NCBI RefSeq assembly: GCF_900107455.1
Contig: NZ_FNQB01000005.1
Span: 310,001-374,000 of the forward strand
DNA length: 64,000 nucleotides
Source of the DNA: Asanoa ishikariensis
GTDB taxonomy: Bacteria; Actinomycetota; Actinomycetes; Mycobacteriales; Micromonosporaceae
Direction of reading: 5' to 3'
A program made the position numbers and the translations under genes. Below are positions 20,994 through 29,647 of the stretch, piece by piece. The notes under the pieces are model-generated. The model did not search any database, had not been told where the DNA came from, and saw only the letters and a program-made list of their open reading frames with translations. Positions within the stretch are counted from its first letter, which is position 1. Each line of letters starts with the position of its first letter.

Positions 20994-23279
20994 TCACCCG
21001 CTTCGGGTGGGTTTGCCGGTGGCGGAGCGGGGGATCGACGTGACGATGACGATGTCACGGGGCAGTTCGGCGCGGGTGAGGCGGTGCCGCAGCCACTCGC
21101 GGAGGTCGGCCTCGGTCACCGTGCGGCCCGGGTGCGCCTCGACGGTGGCCAGCAGCCGCTGACCGAACTCCTCGTCGGTCATCGGCCGCAGCACGACGTC
21201 CGCGACATCGGGGTGGCCGGCGATGACGTCGGCGACGGGGCCGGGGTACACGTTCTGTCCACCTGAGACGATCATGTCGTCGGTCCGGCCGTCCAGCAGG
21301 AGTCGGCCCGCCGGGTCGAGGTGGCCGAGATCGCCGGTGGCGAGCCAGGCTCCGTTCGGCTGCCATCCGCTGATCCGCACCTCGCCGACGTTGCCGGGTG
21401 GCAGGGGCGCGCCGGTGGGGTCGACGATCCGCAGTCGTACGCCGCGTGGTGGCCGCCCGACGGTGCCGGGCGCGGCTCGCAGGTCGGCGGGAGTGGCCAT
21501 CGACGCCCAGCCCGCCTCTGTCGTGGCGTACATGTTGAATACGCGGTCGCCGAAGAGTTCGCGCAGGCGGTCGCTGAGGTGGGCCGGGAGAAGGGCGGCG
21601 CCGCTGATCACCGCCCGCAGTTCGGGGAGGCCGGTCACGGGTAGGTCGCACATGCGCCGCAACTGGGTGGGCACTGCGACGAGCAGCCGGGCGCGATGCT
21701 CCTGGACCGCGTCGAGGATGCCCTGCGGGTCGCGGCCGCTGATCAGCACGACCGGCGCGCCGAGGGTCAGGCCGGCCAAGAGGTACGTCAGCCCGAACCC
21801 GTGGTGGACCGGTGCGGCAACGGCGATCGGTTCCCCGGGGCGCACCGGTGTGAGCCGCAGGTGGGTGACGACCGGGCCGAGGAGCATGCGCGCCGTCAGC
21901 GGCCGGGACACGCTGCGCGGGGTGCCGGTGGTGCCGGAGGTGAGCACCGACATGCGGCCCTTGCCGCGGCGCCCCGGCATCGCCGGGTCGCCGGCCAGCA
22001 GGGCCGATACCGGCACGGAGGGCACCGGGCATCCTGGCGCGTCCGACTCGGTCACCAGCGCCACCAGGCGTTCCCGGGTCACCAGGTCGGTCAGCCGGTC
22101 GGCTGGCAGATCCGGGGGCAGCAGCACCACGTCGGCGCCGGCGCGGGCCAGGCCGGCGGCCGCCGCGACGAAGCCGCGATGGTCGCCGCAGGCCAGACCG
22201 ATCCGCTCGCCGGGCCGCACGCCGAGGGTCGCCGCTGCCGCCGCGCACCGGTCGGCGGCCGCGTGCAGGTCCGCGTACGTGGCCGGTCCGTCCTGATCGA
22301 TCACGGCTACCGCCGTCGGTGGCCCGGCGGCGATCGCGGTGGCGAGCGTGCGCCCGTGGCGGTGGCCGGCCCACGCCAACCGCACCAACCGGCCCGGCCG
22401 CAGCAGACCCACGCCGGCCAGGACCCGCACCGGTTCGGTCAGCGCCAGCACCCGCAGCCCCGCGGCCAGCGCCCACTCCACCGTGCGGGGCAGTGCGGCC
22501 GCCGCCATCGAGCCGAGCCGTGCCCACCACGGCCACCAGGTCCGCGGGCGGGCGACGGAGCGGCACACGATGCCCGCCGCCTCGGCCGCCGACATCACGG
22601 GCGCACGCTGGTAGCGCGGTGCGAGCATCCGCGTACGCACCAGATCGCAGTACACCGTGCTGACGGTGACGCCGTCGTGGCGAAGCTCGGCGGCGGCGGT
22701 GCGCAGCCAGGTGTCGAAGGCAGCCTTCGAGGCGTGGTACGCCGACCAGTGCGGGGCGTTGACGGCCAGTCCGGCGGTCGACACGTTCACGACGTGCACA
22801 CCGCCGGTGGCCCGCATGCCGGCCAGCAACACCAGCAGCAACTGCGCCGGACCCAGGTAGTTCAGGTTGATCGTGCGTTCGAGGTCGTGGAACCGGTCGG
22901 CGGTGTCCGCCACCGCACGACGGATCGACCGCCCGGCGTTGTTGACCACCACATCGATCCGGCGGTACCGCGTCAGCACCTCCTGCGCCAGCGCCGCGGC
23001 CTCGGCGGGCACGGACAGGTCAGCGGGGTGCACGTAGGCCACGCCGCCACCGGCCACGATCTCGTCGCGGACCTGCTCCAGCCGCGCCGCCGTGCGCGCC
23101 ACCAGGAGCACCACGGCGCCCGCTTCGGCCAGCCGGAGGGCGGTCGCCGCGCCGATCCCCTCGGACGCGCCGGTCACCAGGACGGTGCGACCGGCGACCG
23201 CCGCCCGCAGCCGATCAGTGCTCACCCCACGTCCGGTGACACCCGCCGCGATCCGTACCCCATGCATGATCCTGCCCAT
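20994..23279 (-). CDS. Fusion of short-chain dehydrogenase and acyl-CoA ligase-type AMP-binding enzyme
   Basis: In this 761-residue two-enzyme protein, residues about 30-280 form an SDR with TGASEGIGAA, NNAG and the catalytic S...Y-x3-K (WSAYHASKAAF). Residues about 310-760 form an ANL adenylating enzyme with P-loop LTSGTTGTPR, YATTEAGW, LATGDLGHLD, GRTDDMIVSGGQNVYP and a C-terminal catalytic Lys in SATGKPTR. No carrier domain is present. The pairing suggests activation and reduction/oxidation of a fatty acyl substrate, with substrate and order unknown. The ATG at 23279 has no visible ribosome site; ATG 23267 is an alternative. Confidence 0.85.
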   Translation of the reverse strand: MGRIMHGVRIAAGVTGRGVSTDRLRAAVAGRTVLVTGASEGIGAATALRLAEAGAVVLLVARTAARLEQVRDEIVAGGGVAYVHPADLSVPAEAAALAQEVLTRYRRIDVVVNNAGRSIRRAVADTADRFHDLERTINLNYLGPAQLLLVLLAGMRATGGVHVVNVSTAGLAVNAPHWSAYHASKAAFDTWLRTAAAELRHDGVTVSTVYCDLVRTRMLAPRYQRAPVMSAAEAAGIVCRSVARPRTWWPWWARLGSMAAAALPRTVEWALAAGLRVLALTEPVRVLAGVGLLRPGRLVRLAWAGHRHGRTLATAIAAGPPTAVAVIDQDGPATYADLHAAADRCAAAAATLGVRPGERIGLACGDHRGFVAAAAGLARAGADVVLLPPDLPADRLTDLVTRERLVALVTESDAPGCPVPSVPVSALLAGDPAMPGRRGKGRMSVLTSGTTGTPRSVSRPLTARMLLGPVVTHLRLTPVRPGEPIAVAAPVHHGFGLTYLLAGLTLGAPVVLISGRDPQGILDAVQEHRARLLVAVPTQLRRMCDLPVTGLPELRAVISGAALLPAHLSDRLRELFGDRVFNMYATTEAGWASMATPADLRAAPGTVGRPPRGVRLRIVDPTGAPLPPGNVGEVRISGWQPNGAWLATGDLGHLDPAGRLLLDGRTDDMIVSGGQNVYPGPVADVIAGHPDVADVVLRPMTDEEFGQRLLATVEAHPGRTVTEADLREWLRHRLTRAELPRDIVIVTSIPRSATGKPTRSG

Positions 23280-23406
23280 CGCACGATTGTGGCGGCAGCG
23301 GCGCTACTGGCAGTGATGGTTGCCGATGAAGGCTTCCGCGAGATCACCCGACTGTGATAGACCGACTTCATTGCGTTACTCGTCGAACCCGACCGAAGGA
23401 GCCGAC

Positions 23407-24660
23407 ATGGGTACGCCGTTGCGCCGTCGCACGATCCTGGCCGCCGGCGCGGGTGCCGCCGCCGGACTGTCCCTGCCCGCCCTTTCCGCAGACGCGGCCA
23501 CGGCCACCAGTGTGAAGTTCACGCTCAACGCGGTGGTGCTCGACGGCGGCGAGCAGGTCACCTCGGTCACCCTAGACACTTCCCGGCTGGGCCACGTTGA
23601 CCCGGCCTCGGTTTCGGTTGCCACCTTCAGCGTGCACGCCAAGGCGACCAGCCCGATTCCGATCGCCGCCGGTGACCAGATCTTCAGCCAGTACGACCTC
23701 GACCGCACCGTGACCGCCGCCCGGGTCGACCGCCGGGGCGACATCGTGCTCGAGCTGAGCCACGGTGAGGGCCAGGTCGGCGGCGGCACCCTGGGCTACA
23801 TCCTGAGCCGGGGCCGCAACGTGCGGCTCGACCTCGTCTACACCATCACCCAGAACACGCCCATCGGCGTGCGCGGTCGCCGGCCGGTCGTGATCTCGTC
23901 GTTCGTCCAGGGGCGACTGGCCAACCCTGAGGTGGACGCATTCAGCTACCACACGTCCGGGTCGGGCATGAAGTACCGACTGTTCTCGCCGGCTGACTGT
24001 CGCGGCCGGCGCCCGCTCGTCTTGTGGTTGCACGGTGGGGGAGAGGGCGCGTCGCTGCCGGACAACTACTACGACAACGAGACCACGTTGCGGGCCAACC
24101 GCGGCGCGCTGGGCTTCGCCACACCGGAGGCCCAACGGATCTTCTCCGGCGCGTACGTGGTGGCGCCGCAGAGCACGTCGTTCTGGCTCGAGGACGGGCC
24201 GCGGTTCGCCCCGCTCATCCAGGAGATCGTCCGCGAGGTCTCGCGGCGCCACGACGTCGACCGCGACCGGATCTATGTCGTCGGATGCAGCAACGGCGGC
24301 TACATGAGCTTGAAGATGACCACTGTCTACCCCGACGCGTTCGCCGCGTCCGTGCCGATCTGTGGCGTGGTCACGTCCCTGCAGCCGGGCGGGCCGACGA
24401 TGGTCACCGACGCCGAGCTCGTCGCGATCGACACCCCGACCTGGCTGGTCGCCTCGCGCGACGACACCACGGTGCCGCCGGAGCCCAACACCGTGCACGC
24501 GCACGACCTGATCCCCGGCTCGATCATGTCGCTCTACGACACCGTGACCTGGGACGGCTACCGGTTCCCCGGCCACTGGTCCTGGATCTACGTCGCCCGC
24601 AACGACCCGCGCGACGACGGGACGCGCATCTGGCAGTGGATGGCGCGGCAACGCCGGTGA
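23407..24660 (+). CDS. Secreted esterase with Ig-like N-domain, Tat signal
   Basis: This 417-residue alpha/beta hydrolase is exported by the Tat route: PLRRRTILAAGAGAAAG then Ala-rich cleavage region. Residues about 40-185 resemble the Ig-like domain of EstA-type esterases; the hydrolase domain has LVLWLHGGGEG (oxyanion region), nucleophile Ser in GCSNGGYM, Asp in SRDDTTVP and His in FPGHWSW. GAAGGAG lies 5 bases before the ATG at 23407. The likely role is extracellular ester hydrolysis; the substrate is unknown. Confidence 0.85.
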   Translation: MGTPLRRRTILAAGAGAAAGLSLPALSADAATATSVKFTLNAVVLDGGEQVTSVTLDTSRLGHVDPASVSVATFSVHAKATSPIPIAAGDQIFSQYDLDRTVTAARVDRRGDIVLELSHGEGQVGGGTLGYILSRGRNVRLDLVYTITQNTPIGVRGRRPVVISSFVQGRLANPEVDAFSYHTSGSGMKYRLFSPADCRGRRPLVLWLHGGGEGASLPDNYYDNETTLRANRGALGFATPEAQRIFSGAYVVAPQSTSFWLEDGPRFAPLIQEIVREVSRRHDVDRDRIYVVGCSNGGYMSLKMTTVYPDAFAASVPICGVVTSLQPGGPTMVTDAELVAIDTPTWLVASRDDTTVPPEPNTVHAHDLIPGSIMSLYDTVTWDGYRFPGHWSWIYVARNDPRDDGTRIWQWMARQRR

Positions 24661-24704
24661 GGGTTGCGGCTTGCTGATCACGTCGTGGAGGCTGACGGGC
24701 GTGG

Positions 24705-25460
24705 ATGTCACGGGGGACGATCTCGGGTCGACCGTTGGGTTCGTGCCGGACGTGCGGTCGGCCCGGTTGGGGATCGCCAGTGACGGGCTGCTGCTCGTCG
24801 GGCTGCTTCCCGCGGCCGCCGTTTTCCTGGTCCGACGTCGCCACGCTCCACTACGAGTGCAAGATTGTGACAGTGCCGGTCGCGGGTGGGCCTCTGGTGA
24901 CGACGGAGGAGCGGTTCGGGTTCGATCTGGTCGACGGGCCACAGTGGAGCATGGTGCTGCACGGTGGTGGTGTCTCGACTGAGCTCCTTCGGATGGGCCG
25001 GCCGCAGGAGGTCAGCGAAGCGATCCTGGCCGGCGTCGGCGACAGCCAGATCGGGCCGGCCAACCAGGCGATCGACGCCGGTGAGACAGTGGCGTTCGGT
25101 CCGCTGTCCGTGACCGCAGACGGGCTGGTCACGCCGGGCGGTCTGGTCGCATGGCCGGATCTGGTGTGGGTGCGGCTCGATGACTGGTCGACGACGCTGT
25201 TCTACAACCCGAACACCCAACGGGTGAAGCGGTTCGTCCGCATCTTCTTCGAGATCCGCGCCGTCGCGGACAGCGCGGGCCGCCCGCCGAGGCCGAGCCG
25301 CTTCGACCTGCCGCACGTGCCGGACATCGACGTCGTGCGCCGGGTCGCCGTGCCGGAGGGCGAGCGGCTGGAGAACGCCGAGATCACCGGTGGTGACTGG
25401 CAGATCCCGAACCTGCCCACACTGCTGCGCCTGCTCCGCGCGCGGGAGAAGCTGGCGTGA
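24705..25460 (+). CDS. Hypothetical cytoplasmic protein, N-terminus uncertain or frameshifted
   Basis: The well-behaved part starts near 24855 (ATLHYECKIVTV) and runs to the stop. It is a beta-rich protein of about 200 residues with repeated patterns such as FGPLSVTADGLVTPGG and WPDLVWVRL, without a family I recognise. From 24705 to about 24850 the codon use in this frame is poor, while the frame starting at TTG 24671 has GC-rich third positions and encodes a membrane-like span (LLLVGLLPAAAVFLVRRR). Either two short genes or one gene with a frameshift near 24840 is possible. The stop overlaps the next GTG start. Confidence 0.55.
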   Translation: MSRGTISGRPLGSCRTCGRPGWGSPVTGCCSSGCFPRPPFSWSDVATLHYECKIVTVPVAGGPLVTTEERFGFDLVDGPQWSMVLHGGGVSTELLRMGRPQEVSEAILAGVGDSQIGPANQAIDAGETVAFGPLSVTADGLVTPGGLVAWPDLVWVRLDDWSTTLFYNPNTQRVKRFVRIFFEIRAVADSAGRPPRPSRFDLPHVPDIDVVRRVAVPEGERLENAEITGGDWQIPNLPTLLRLLRAREKLA

Positions 25461-26852
25461 CCGTCTTCCTGGACGAGCCGGCACCGCCGCGGTCGCCGGT
25501 CGAGCTGCTCGATCCCCACCGTGCGCTCATCCGTTCGCACGGACGCGACGACGAGCTGGCGCGCTGGTGCGAGGCGCCAGGACTCGGGATCGTCCGGGCT
25601 GCTGGACGCGGCACCGGGCGTCGGCGCCACCCGGCTGGCGGTGGAACTGGTCAGGACGATGCGCGCTCGTGGCTGGGCGGCCGGCTTCCTGCGTGCCGAG
25701 CCCGACCAGCGGGCGCTCGCCGAGCTGGCCGCCGGGCCCGATCCCGTACTCGTGGTGGTGGACGACGCGCACCTCCGTGGTGCGGATGTCGCCGCGCTCG
25801 GGTCGTTGTTCAGCCGGGAGCAGCAGGCCCGAGTCCTGCTCGTCGGGCAGGGTCTGCGGGATGCGTTGGCAGCGCCGTTCGAAACTCTGGGCTATCCCTA
25901 CCTCACGGAGTCGCCGGAACTGACCGCCGTGGCGTCCGCCGAATCGGTGTGGCGTGACGCGGTCGCCGCGCTGGCGCCACGACTGCCCGAGGTCGCCGCC
26001 AGCGTTCCATGGGCGTTCGAGCCGCCGCGCACGTCGCCGGTGTTCGTCGATCGCGGCGGGGTGCCCGCGACGCAGCTCGCCGCGCTGGACGCGCTGCTCG
26101 GGGGCACCCTCCTGAGGTGGGAGTCGTGGCACTGGTTCCAGCGCGGCCTCGAACTCGGCCTGTTCTTCACGGACGCGTCCGCGTGCGCGCCGTTGGGCGT
26201 ACAGGCGGCGATCTGGGGTGCCGACACTCGCGACGAGGCGTTGCGGCTGGGGCCGCACGCCGACTGGCCGGCGGCGCTCTATCCCGGCCCGGGGCGCTTC
26301 TGGCGGTTTCCCCGTGCGCTCGCCACCCATCTCGCCGCGCTGGACCGGTCTGACGAGCGGGGCCGGCTCGACGTCCCGGTCGCCATGTACAGCAGCCAGC
26401 TGTCGATCCGGCTCAGCGATCTCGGCCACTCACAGGAAGCCGCGCGGGCGTCCGGTGCCGCGGTCGACCTCATCCGTCCACACACGACCAACGACGCCGG
26501 CCTGACCGTGGAGTTGGCCCGGATGCTGCGCAACCACGCCGCTGATCTGGTCGCCGCCAGCGAGTGCGAGGCCGCCGTGCGGGTCGTCGACGAGGCGGTC
26601 GACCTGCACCGCCGGCTGGTGCTGGACGGCTTCGGCGGCTCCGACGTGCGCTGGGGCCTGGCCGCCGTGCTGTTCACCCGGGCCGAGGCCGTTCGTGACC
26701 TCGGCCGACCCGCGGACGGCTATGCGAGCGTCCACGAGGCCCTCGCCGTCGTCGAGCGGGTGGCGTCGGAGGCGCCGGACGTCGCCGCCGCCTGGCGTGC
26801 CCGGGCGGCCGGCCTGCTGGCAGCACACATCGATACCACCTCGGCCGGCTGA
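25457..26852 (+). pseudogene. Frameshifted STAND-like ATPase/TPR protein with degraded Walker A
   Basis: GTG 25457 overlaps the previous stop (GTGA). The first frame reads HRALIRSHGRDDELARWCEA and GLGIVR; the continuation, LLDAAPGVGATRLAVELV, is in the next frame. Removing one G from the GGG at about 25598-25600 joins them into the familiar start of an ATPase-TPR protein. The Walker A lysine is replaced (GVGATRL instead of GVGKTRL), while VLVVVDDAH remains as Walker B. The C-terminal part (about 26390-26830) is helical TPR-like. It may be a decayed gene, or an assembly indel in an already inactive ATPase. Confidence 0.65.
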
Positions 26853-26930
26853 ACCTGTCGAAACCCCGGCGCCGGCTCCGACGTTGCTGTGGAGGCGCTG
26901 GAGGGCGGCGCCGGGCGAAGGAGACGAGCG

Positions 26931-27497
26931 ATGAGCAAGATCGTGCTGGACGTGTCGGTGTCGCTGGACGGCTTCAGCACCGGCCCCAACGTCCGTCCGG
27001 ACGAACCGATGGGCGAGGGCGGTGAGCGCCTGCACGAGTGGATGGCCGGGACGGTGCCGGCGGACGCCAACGCCCGTGACGCGATCAACGACGGCGTCGG
27101 TGCGACCCTCATCGGTCGACACACTTTCGACCTGGGCCTGGGTCTATGGGGCGGCACACCATGGCCGGGCATCCCCAGCTTCGTGGTCACCCACCGGCCC
27201 CAGGAGGACCTGCACGGCGACAACGGAGGAGTGTTCGCCTTCGACGACAGTCTGGAGTCCGCGGCCCGACGCGCCAAAGAGGCCGCAGGCGACAAACACG
27301 TCCTGGTGATGGGCGCGGACATCGCCGGTCAGCTACTCAAGGCCGACCTGCTCGACGAGGTCCACCTACACCTGGTCCCCATCCTCCTGGGCAACGGGAC
27401 GCCACTGTTCCGAGGCGAGCCAGGCGACCTGATCCCAGAGGGCAACCCAGTCACGGGGTCGGTAACCCACCTACGTTTCAAGCCGTCGCCCAAGTGA
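26931..27497 (+). CDS. RibD C-terminal/dihydrofolate-reductase-like protein
   Basis: The 188-residue protein has the RibD-C fold: KIVLDVSVSLDGFSTGPN at the N-terminus, TLIGRHTFD near residue 60, and HVLVMGADIAGQLLKADLLD near 123. It was probably a small NADPH-dependent reductase; such genes are often resistance-linked or of unknown substrate. The ATG at 26931 follows GAAGGAG. A decayed copy of its 3' end follows (27519-27579). Confidence 0.85.
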   Translation: MSKIVLDVSVSLDGFSTGPNVRPDEPMGEGGERLHEWMAGTVPADANARDAINDGVGATLIGRHTFDLGLGLWGGTPWPGIPSFVVTHRPQEDLHGDNGGVFAFDDSLESAARRAKEAAGDKHVLVMGADIAGQLLKADLLDEVHLHLVPILLGNGTPLFRGEPGDLIPEGNPVTGSVTHLRFKPSPK

Positions 27498-27518
27498 GCT
27501 CGGCAGCCCCTGCGGGCG

Positions 27519-27579
27519 AGGCGAGCTGATCCCGGAGGGCACGGCGACCCACCTGCACCTCAGGCCGTTGCCCAACTGA
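27519..27579 (+). pseudogene. Remnant duplicate of the RibD-C gene 3' end
   Basis: The stretch reads GELIPEGTATHLHLRPLPN-stop, closely matching the genuine end of the upstream gene (DLIPEGNPVTGSVTHLRFKPSPK-stop) with a short internal deletion. No start or body of a second gene exists, so this looks like the scar of a tandem duplication. It overlaps the 3' end of the convergent ribokinase gene. Confidence 0.55.
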
Positions 27580-28486
27580 GGGCCGCTTCGAGTTCGGCTG
27601 CTTGCGGGAACGACGACTGGGTGCCCGCGCGGGCGACGCTGGACGTCGCGCACGCGCAGCCCAGCCGAGCCGCGGCAGCCGGAGGAAGGCCGGCGGCCAG
27701 CCCGTAGGAGAAGGCGCCGACGAAGGCGTCCCCCGCGCCGGTCGTGTCGACCGCGGTCGTCGTCGGCGGGGCGATGCGGACGACCGACCCGGATCCGTCC
27801 AGGACCGCCGCCCCGGCTTCGCCGAGGGTGGCGACGACGTTGACGCCGAAGCGGCGGGCCAACTCCGCGATGGCCGCGTCGGTCGGGGCGGACCCCGCCA
27901 GCGACTCGAACTCGACCTCGTTCGGCATGAGCCAGTCCGTGACCGACAGCAGGTCGGCGCTGATCTCGGCCGCCGGCGCGGGGTTCAGCACCGTGAGCGC
28001 CCCGCGTTCCTTGGCCGCGCGGAAGCCCGCCGCCGTCACGTCCTGCGGCACCTCGAACTGCCCGACGACGACGTCGACCCGCGGGATGGACTCGACCGCG
28101 CGGATCGCTTGGCTCGACGTCAGGTGGGCGTTGGCTCCCGAGACACAGACGATGCGGTTGTCTCCGCCGGCCTCCACCCAGATCGGTGCCACCCCGCTGC
28201 TCGCCGAGGACGTCCGCGTCACGTAGGTGGTGTCGATTCCAGCCGTGTGGAAGTTGTCGATGGTCATGTCGCCGAAGACGTCTGTGCCGAGGCAGGCGAC
28301 CATCCACACGTCGGCGCCCAGGCGTCCGGCCATCACGGCCTGGTTGGCGCCCTTGCCGCCGAAACCGAGGGCGAAGCGGTCGCCGATCAGTGTTTCGCCC
28401 GTGTCCGGAATGCGCGGCATGTAGGAGATCATGTCCATCATCGTGCTGCCGATGACCACGATGCGTGCCGGTCCGAGACTGCTCAT
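27560..28486 (-). CDS. Ribokinase/PfkB-family sugar kinase
   Basis: The 308-residue protein begins at ATG 28486 (GGAG 9 bases before). PfkB signature 1, GGKGANQAVMAGRLGADV, lies near residue 44, and signature 2, DTTGAGDAFVGAF, with the catalytic Asp near 247. It is likely to phosphorylate ribose or a nucleoside-derived or related sugar in the cytoplasm. It is divergent from a LacI regulator and an ABC uptake system, with a LacI-type operator between them, so the three units probably form one regulon for a sugar or nucleoside. Confidence 0.88.
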   Translation of the reverse strand: MSSLGPARIVVIGSTMMDMISYMPRIPDTGETLIGDRFALGFGGKGANQAVMAGRLGADVWMVACLGTDVFGDMTIDNFHTAGIDTTYVTRTSSASSGVAPIWVEAGGDNRIVCVSGANAHLTSSQAIRAVESIPRVDVVVGQFEVPQDVTAAGFRAAKERGALTVLNPAPAAEISADLLSVTDWLMPNEVEFESLAGSAPTDAAIAELARRFGVNVVATLGEAGAAVLDGSGSVVRIAPPTTTAVDTTGAGDAFVGAFSYGLAAGLPPAAAARLGCACATSSVARAGTQSSFPQAAELEAALSWATA

Positions 28487-28573
28487 GCTGTGCGGCTCCA
28501 TGCGGGGAGGGACGACAACGGCCGCCTCCAAGATCTCTGCTTGACGGGATGCTCGCACGGATCTACGGTCCAG

Positions 28574-28597
28574 TGCAATCGATACCAGGGTTCGATT
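28574..28597. promoter_or_regulatory. LacI-family operator in divergent promoter region
   Basis: TGCAATCGATACCA (28574-28587) fits the TGnAAnCGnTnnCA pattern with the central CG typical of LacI/PurR-family operators. A wider inverted repeat AATCGA-N9-TCGATT spans 28577-28597. The site lies about 20 bases before the LacI gene start and about 90 before the kinase start, so it could control both. Confidence 0.6.
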
Positions 28598-28617
28598 CCA
28601 GGGGGCTGTGACCTGCT

Positions 28618-29637
28618 ATGTCCGAGGCGACGATCGGTGACGTGGCGCGGCGGGCCGGCGTCTCCACGACGACGGTCTCGCGGTTCCTCGCCGGGCAGTC
28701 GGTCCGTGCGGAGGAGTCGATCCGCGCCGCCGTCCAGGACCTCGCCTACCGCCCGAGCCCGGCGGCACGCAGCCTGCGCTCCGGTCGTACCCGGTCGATC
28801 GCGGTCGTCGTCCCTGACGTCACCAACCCGTTCTTCGCCGCCGTGGTGAAGGGCGCCGAAGCGGTGGCCCGGCAGGACGAATACCACCTGTTCCTCTCCA
28901 ACACGGACGAAAACGTCGACCGGGAAGCCGCCGTCCTCGCGGACCTGGTCGGCCGCGTCGACGGGGCGATCCTGGCGCCGACGGTCGAGTCGGACGAGGC
29001 TCCGCTGCGCGCGCAACAGGCCGGCCTGCCGATCGTCTTCCTCGACCGCGAGATCGGCGGCACCGGCAGCGACCTGTTCGACTCGGTCCTGGTCGACAAC
29101 GCCGGCGGCAGCCGGCGCGCGGCCGAGCATCTCCTGGACCTGGGCCACAGACGGATCGCCATCGTCAACGGCACCGTCAACTCGACCCCGGGCCGGCAAC
29201 GCCGCGAGGCCTTCCTCGAAACCCTGCAAAAAGTCGAAACCGTGCACGTGTACGAGGAGGTCGGCGACTTCCGCGAACAGGGCGGCTACCAGGCCGTTAT
29301 GCGGCTCCTCGCCCTCGAACACCCGCCGACAGCCCTGTTCGTGACGAACAACCTGATGACGGTCGGTGCGCTGCGTGCCCTGCACGACCTCGGCATCCGC
29401 GTGCCCGACCAACTCTCCATCATCGGCTTCGACGACCTCGACCTCGCGGCGCTGCTGATGCCGCCGCTGACCGTCGTGTCCAGGCCGATGGAGGAGCAGG
29501 GCGCGCTGGCCATGCGGCTGCTGCTGCGCCGGCTGAGCGAGAGCGGCGACGTGACGGCACGCCGCATCGTGCTCGAGACCAACCTCCTGGTCCGCGGATC
29601 AACCGGGCCGACCCCCACGCACCGACGTACGACCTGA
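28618..29637 (+). CDS. LacI-family transcriptional regulator
   Basis: The 339-residue repressor has an N-terminal helix-turn-helix (TIGDVARRAGVSTTTVSRFL), hinge helix (SPAARSLRSG) and a periplasmic-binding-like effector domain (SIAVVVPDVTNPFFAAVVKG onwards). It likely represses the divergent kinase gene and the downstream ABC operon in the absence of a sugar-like ligand. The operator candidate lies directly upstream, and the ABC substrate-binding gene starts 10 bases after its stop. Confidence 0.9.
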   Translation: MSEATIGDVARRAGVSTTTVSRFLAGQSVRAEESIRAAVQDLAYRPSPAARSLRSGRTRSIAVVVPDVTNPFFAAVVKGAEAVARQDEYHLFLSNTDENVDREAAVLADLVGRVDGAILAPTVESDEAPLRAQQAGLPIVFLDREIGGTGSDLFDSVLVDNAGGSRRAAEHLLDLGHRRIAIVNGTVNSTPGRQRREAFLETLQKVETVHVYEEVGDFREQGGYQAVMRLLALEHPPTALFVTNNLMTVGALRALHDLGIRVPDQLSIIGFDDLDLAALLMPPLTVVSRPMEEQGALAMRLLLRRLSESGDVTARRIVLETNLLVRGSTGPTPTHRRTT

Positions 29638-29647
29638 TTGGACACTG

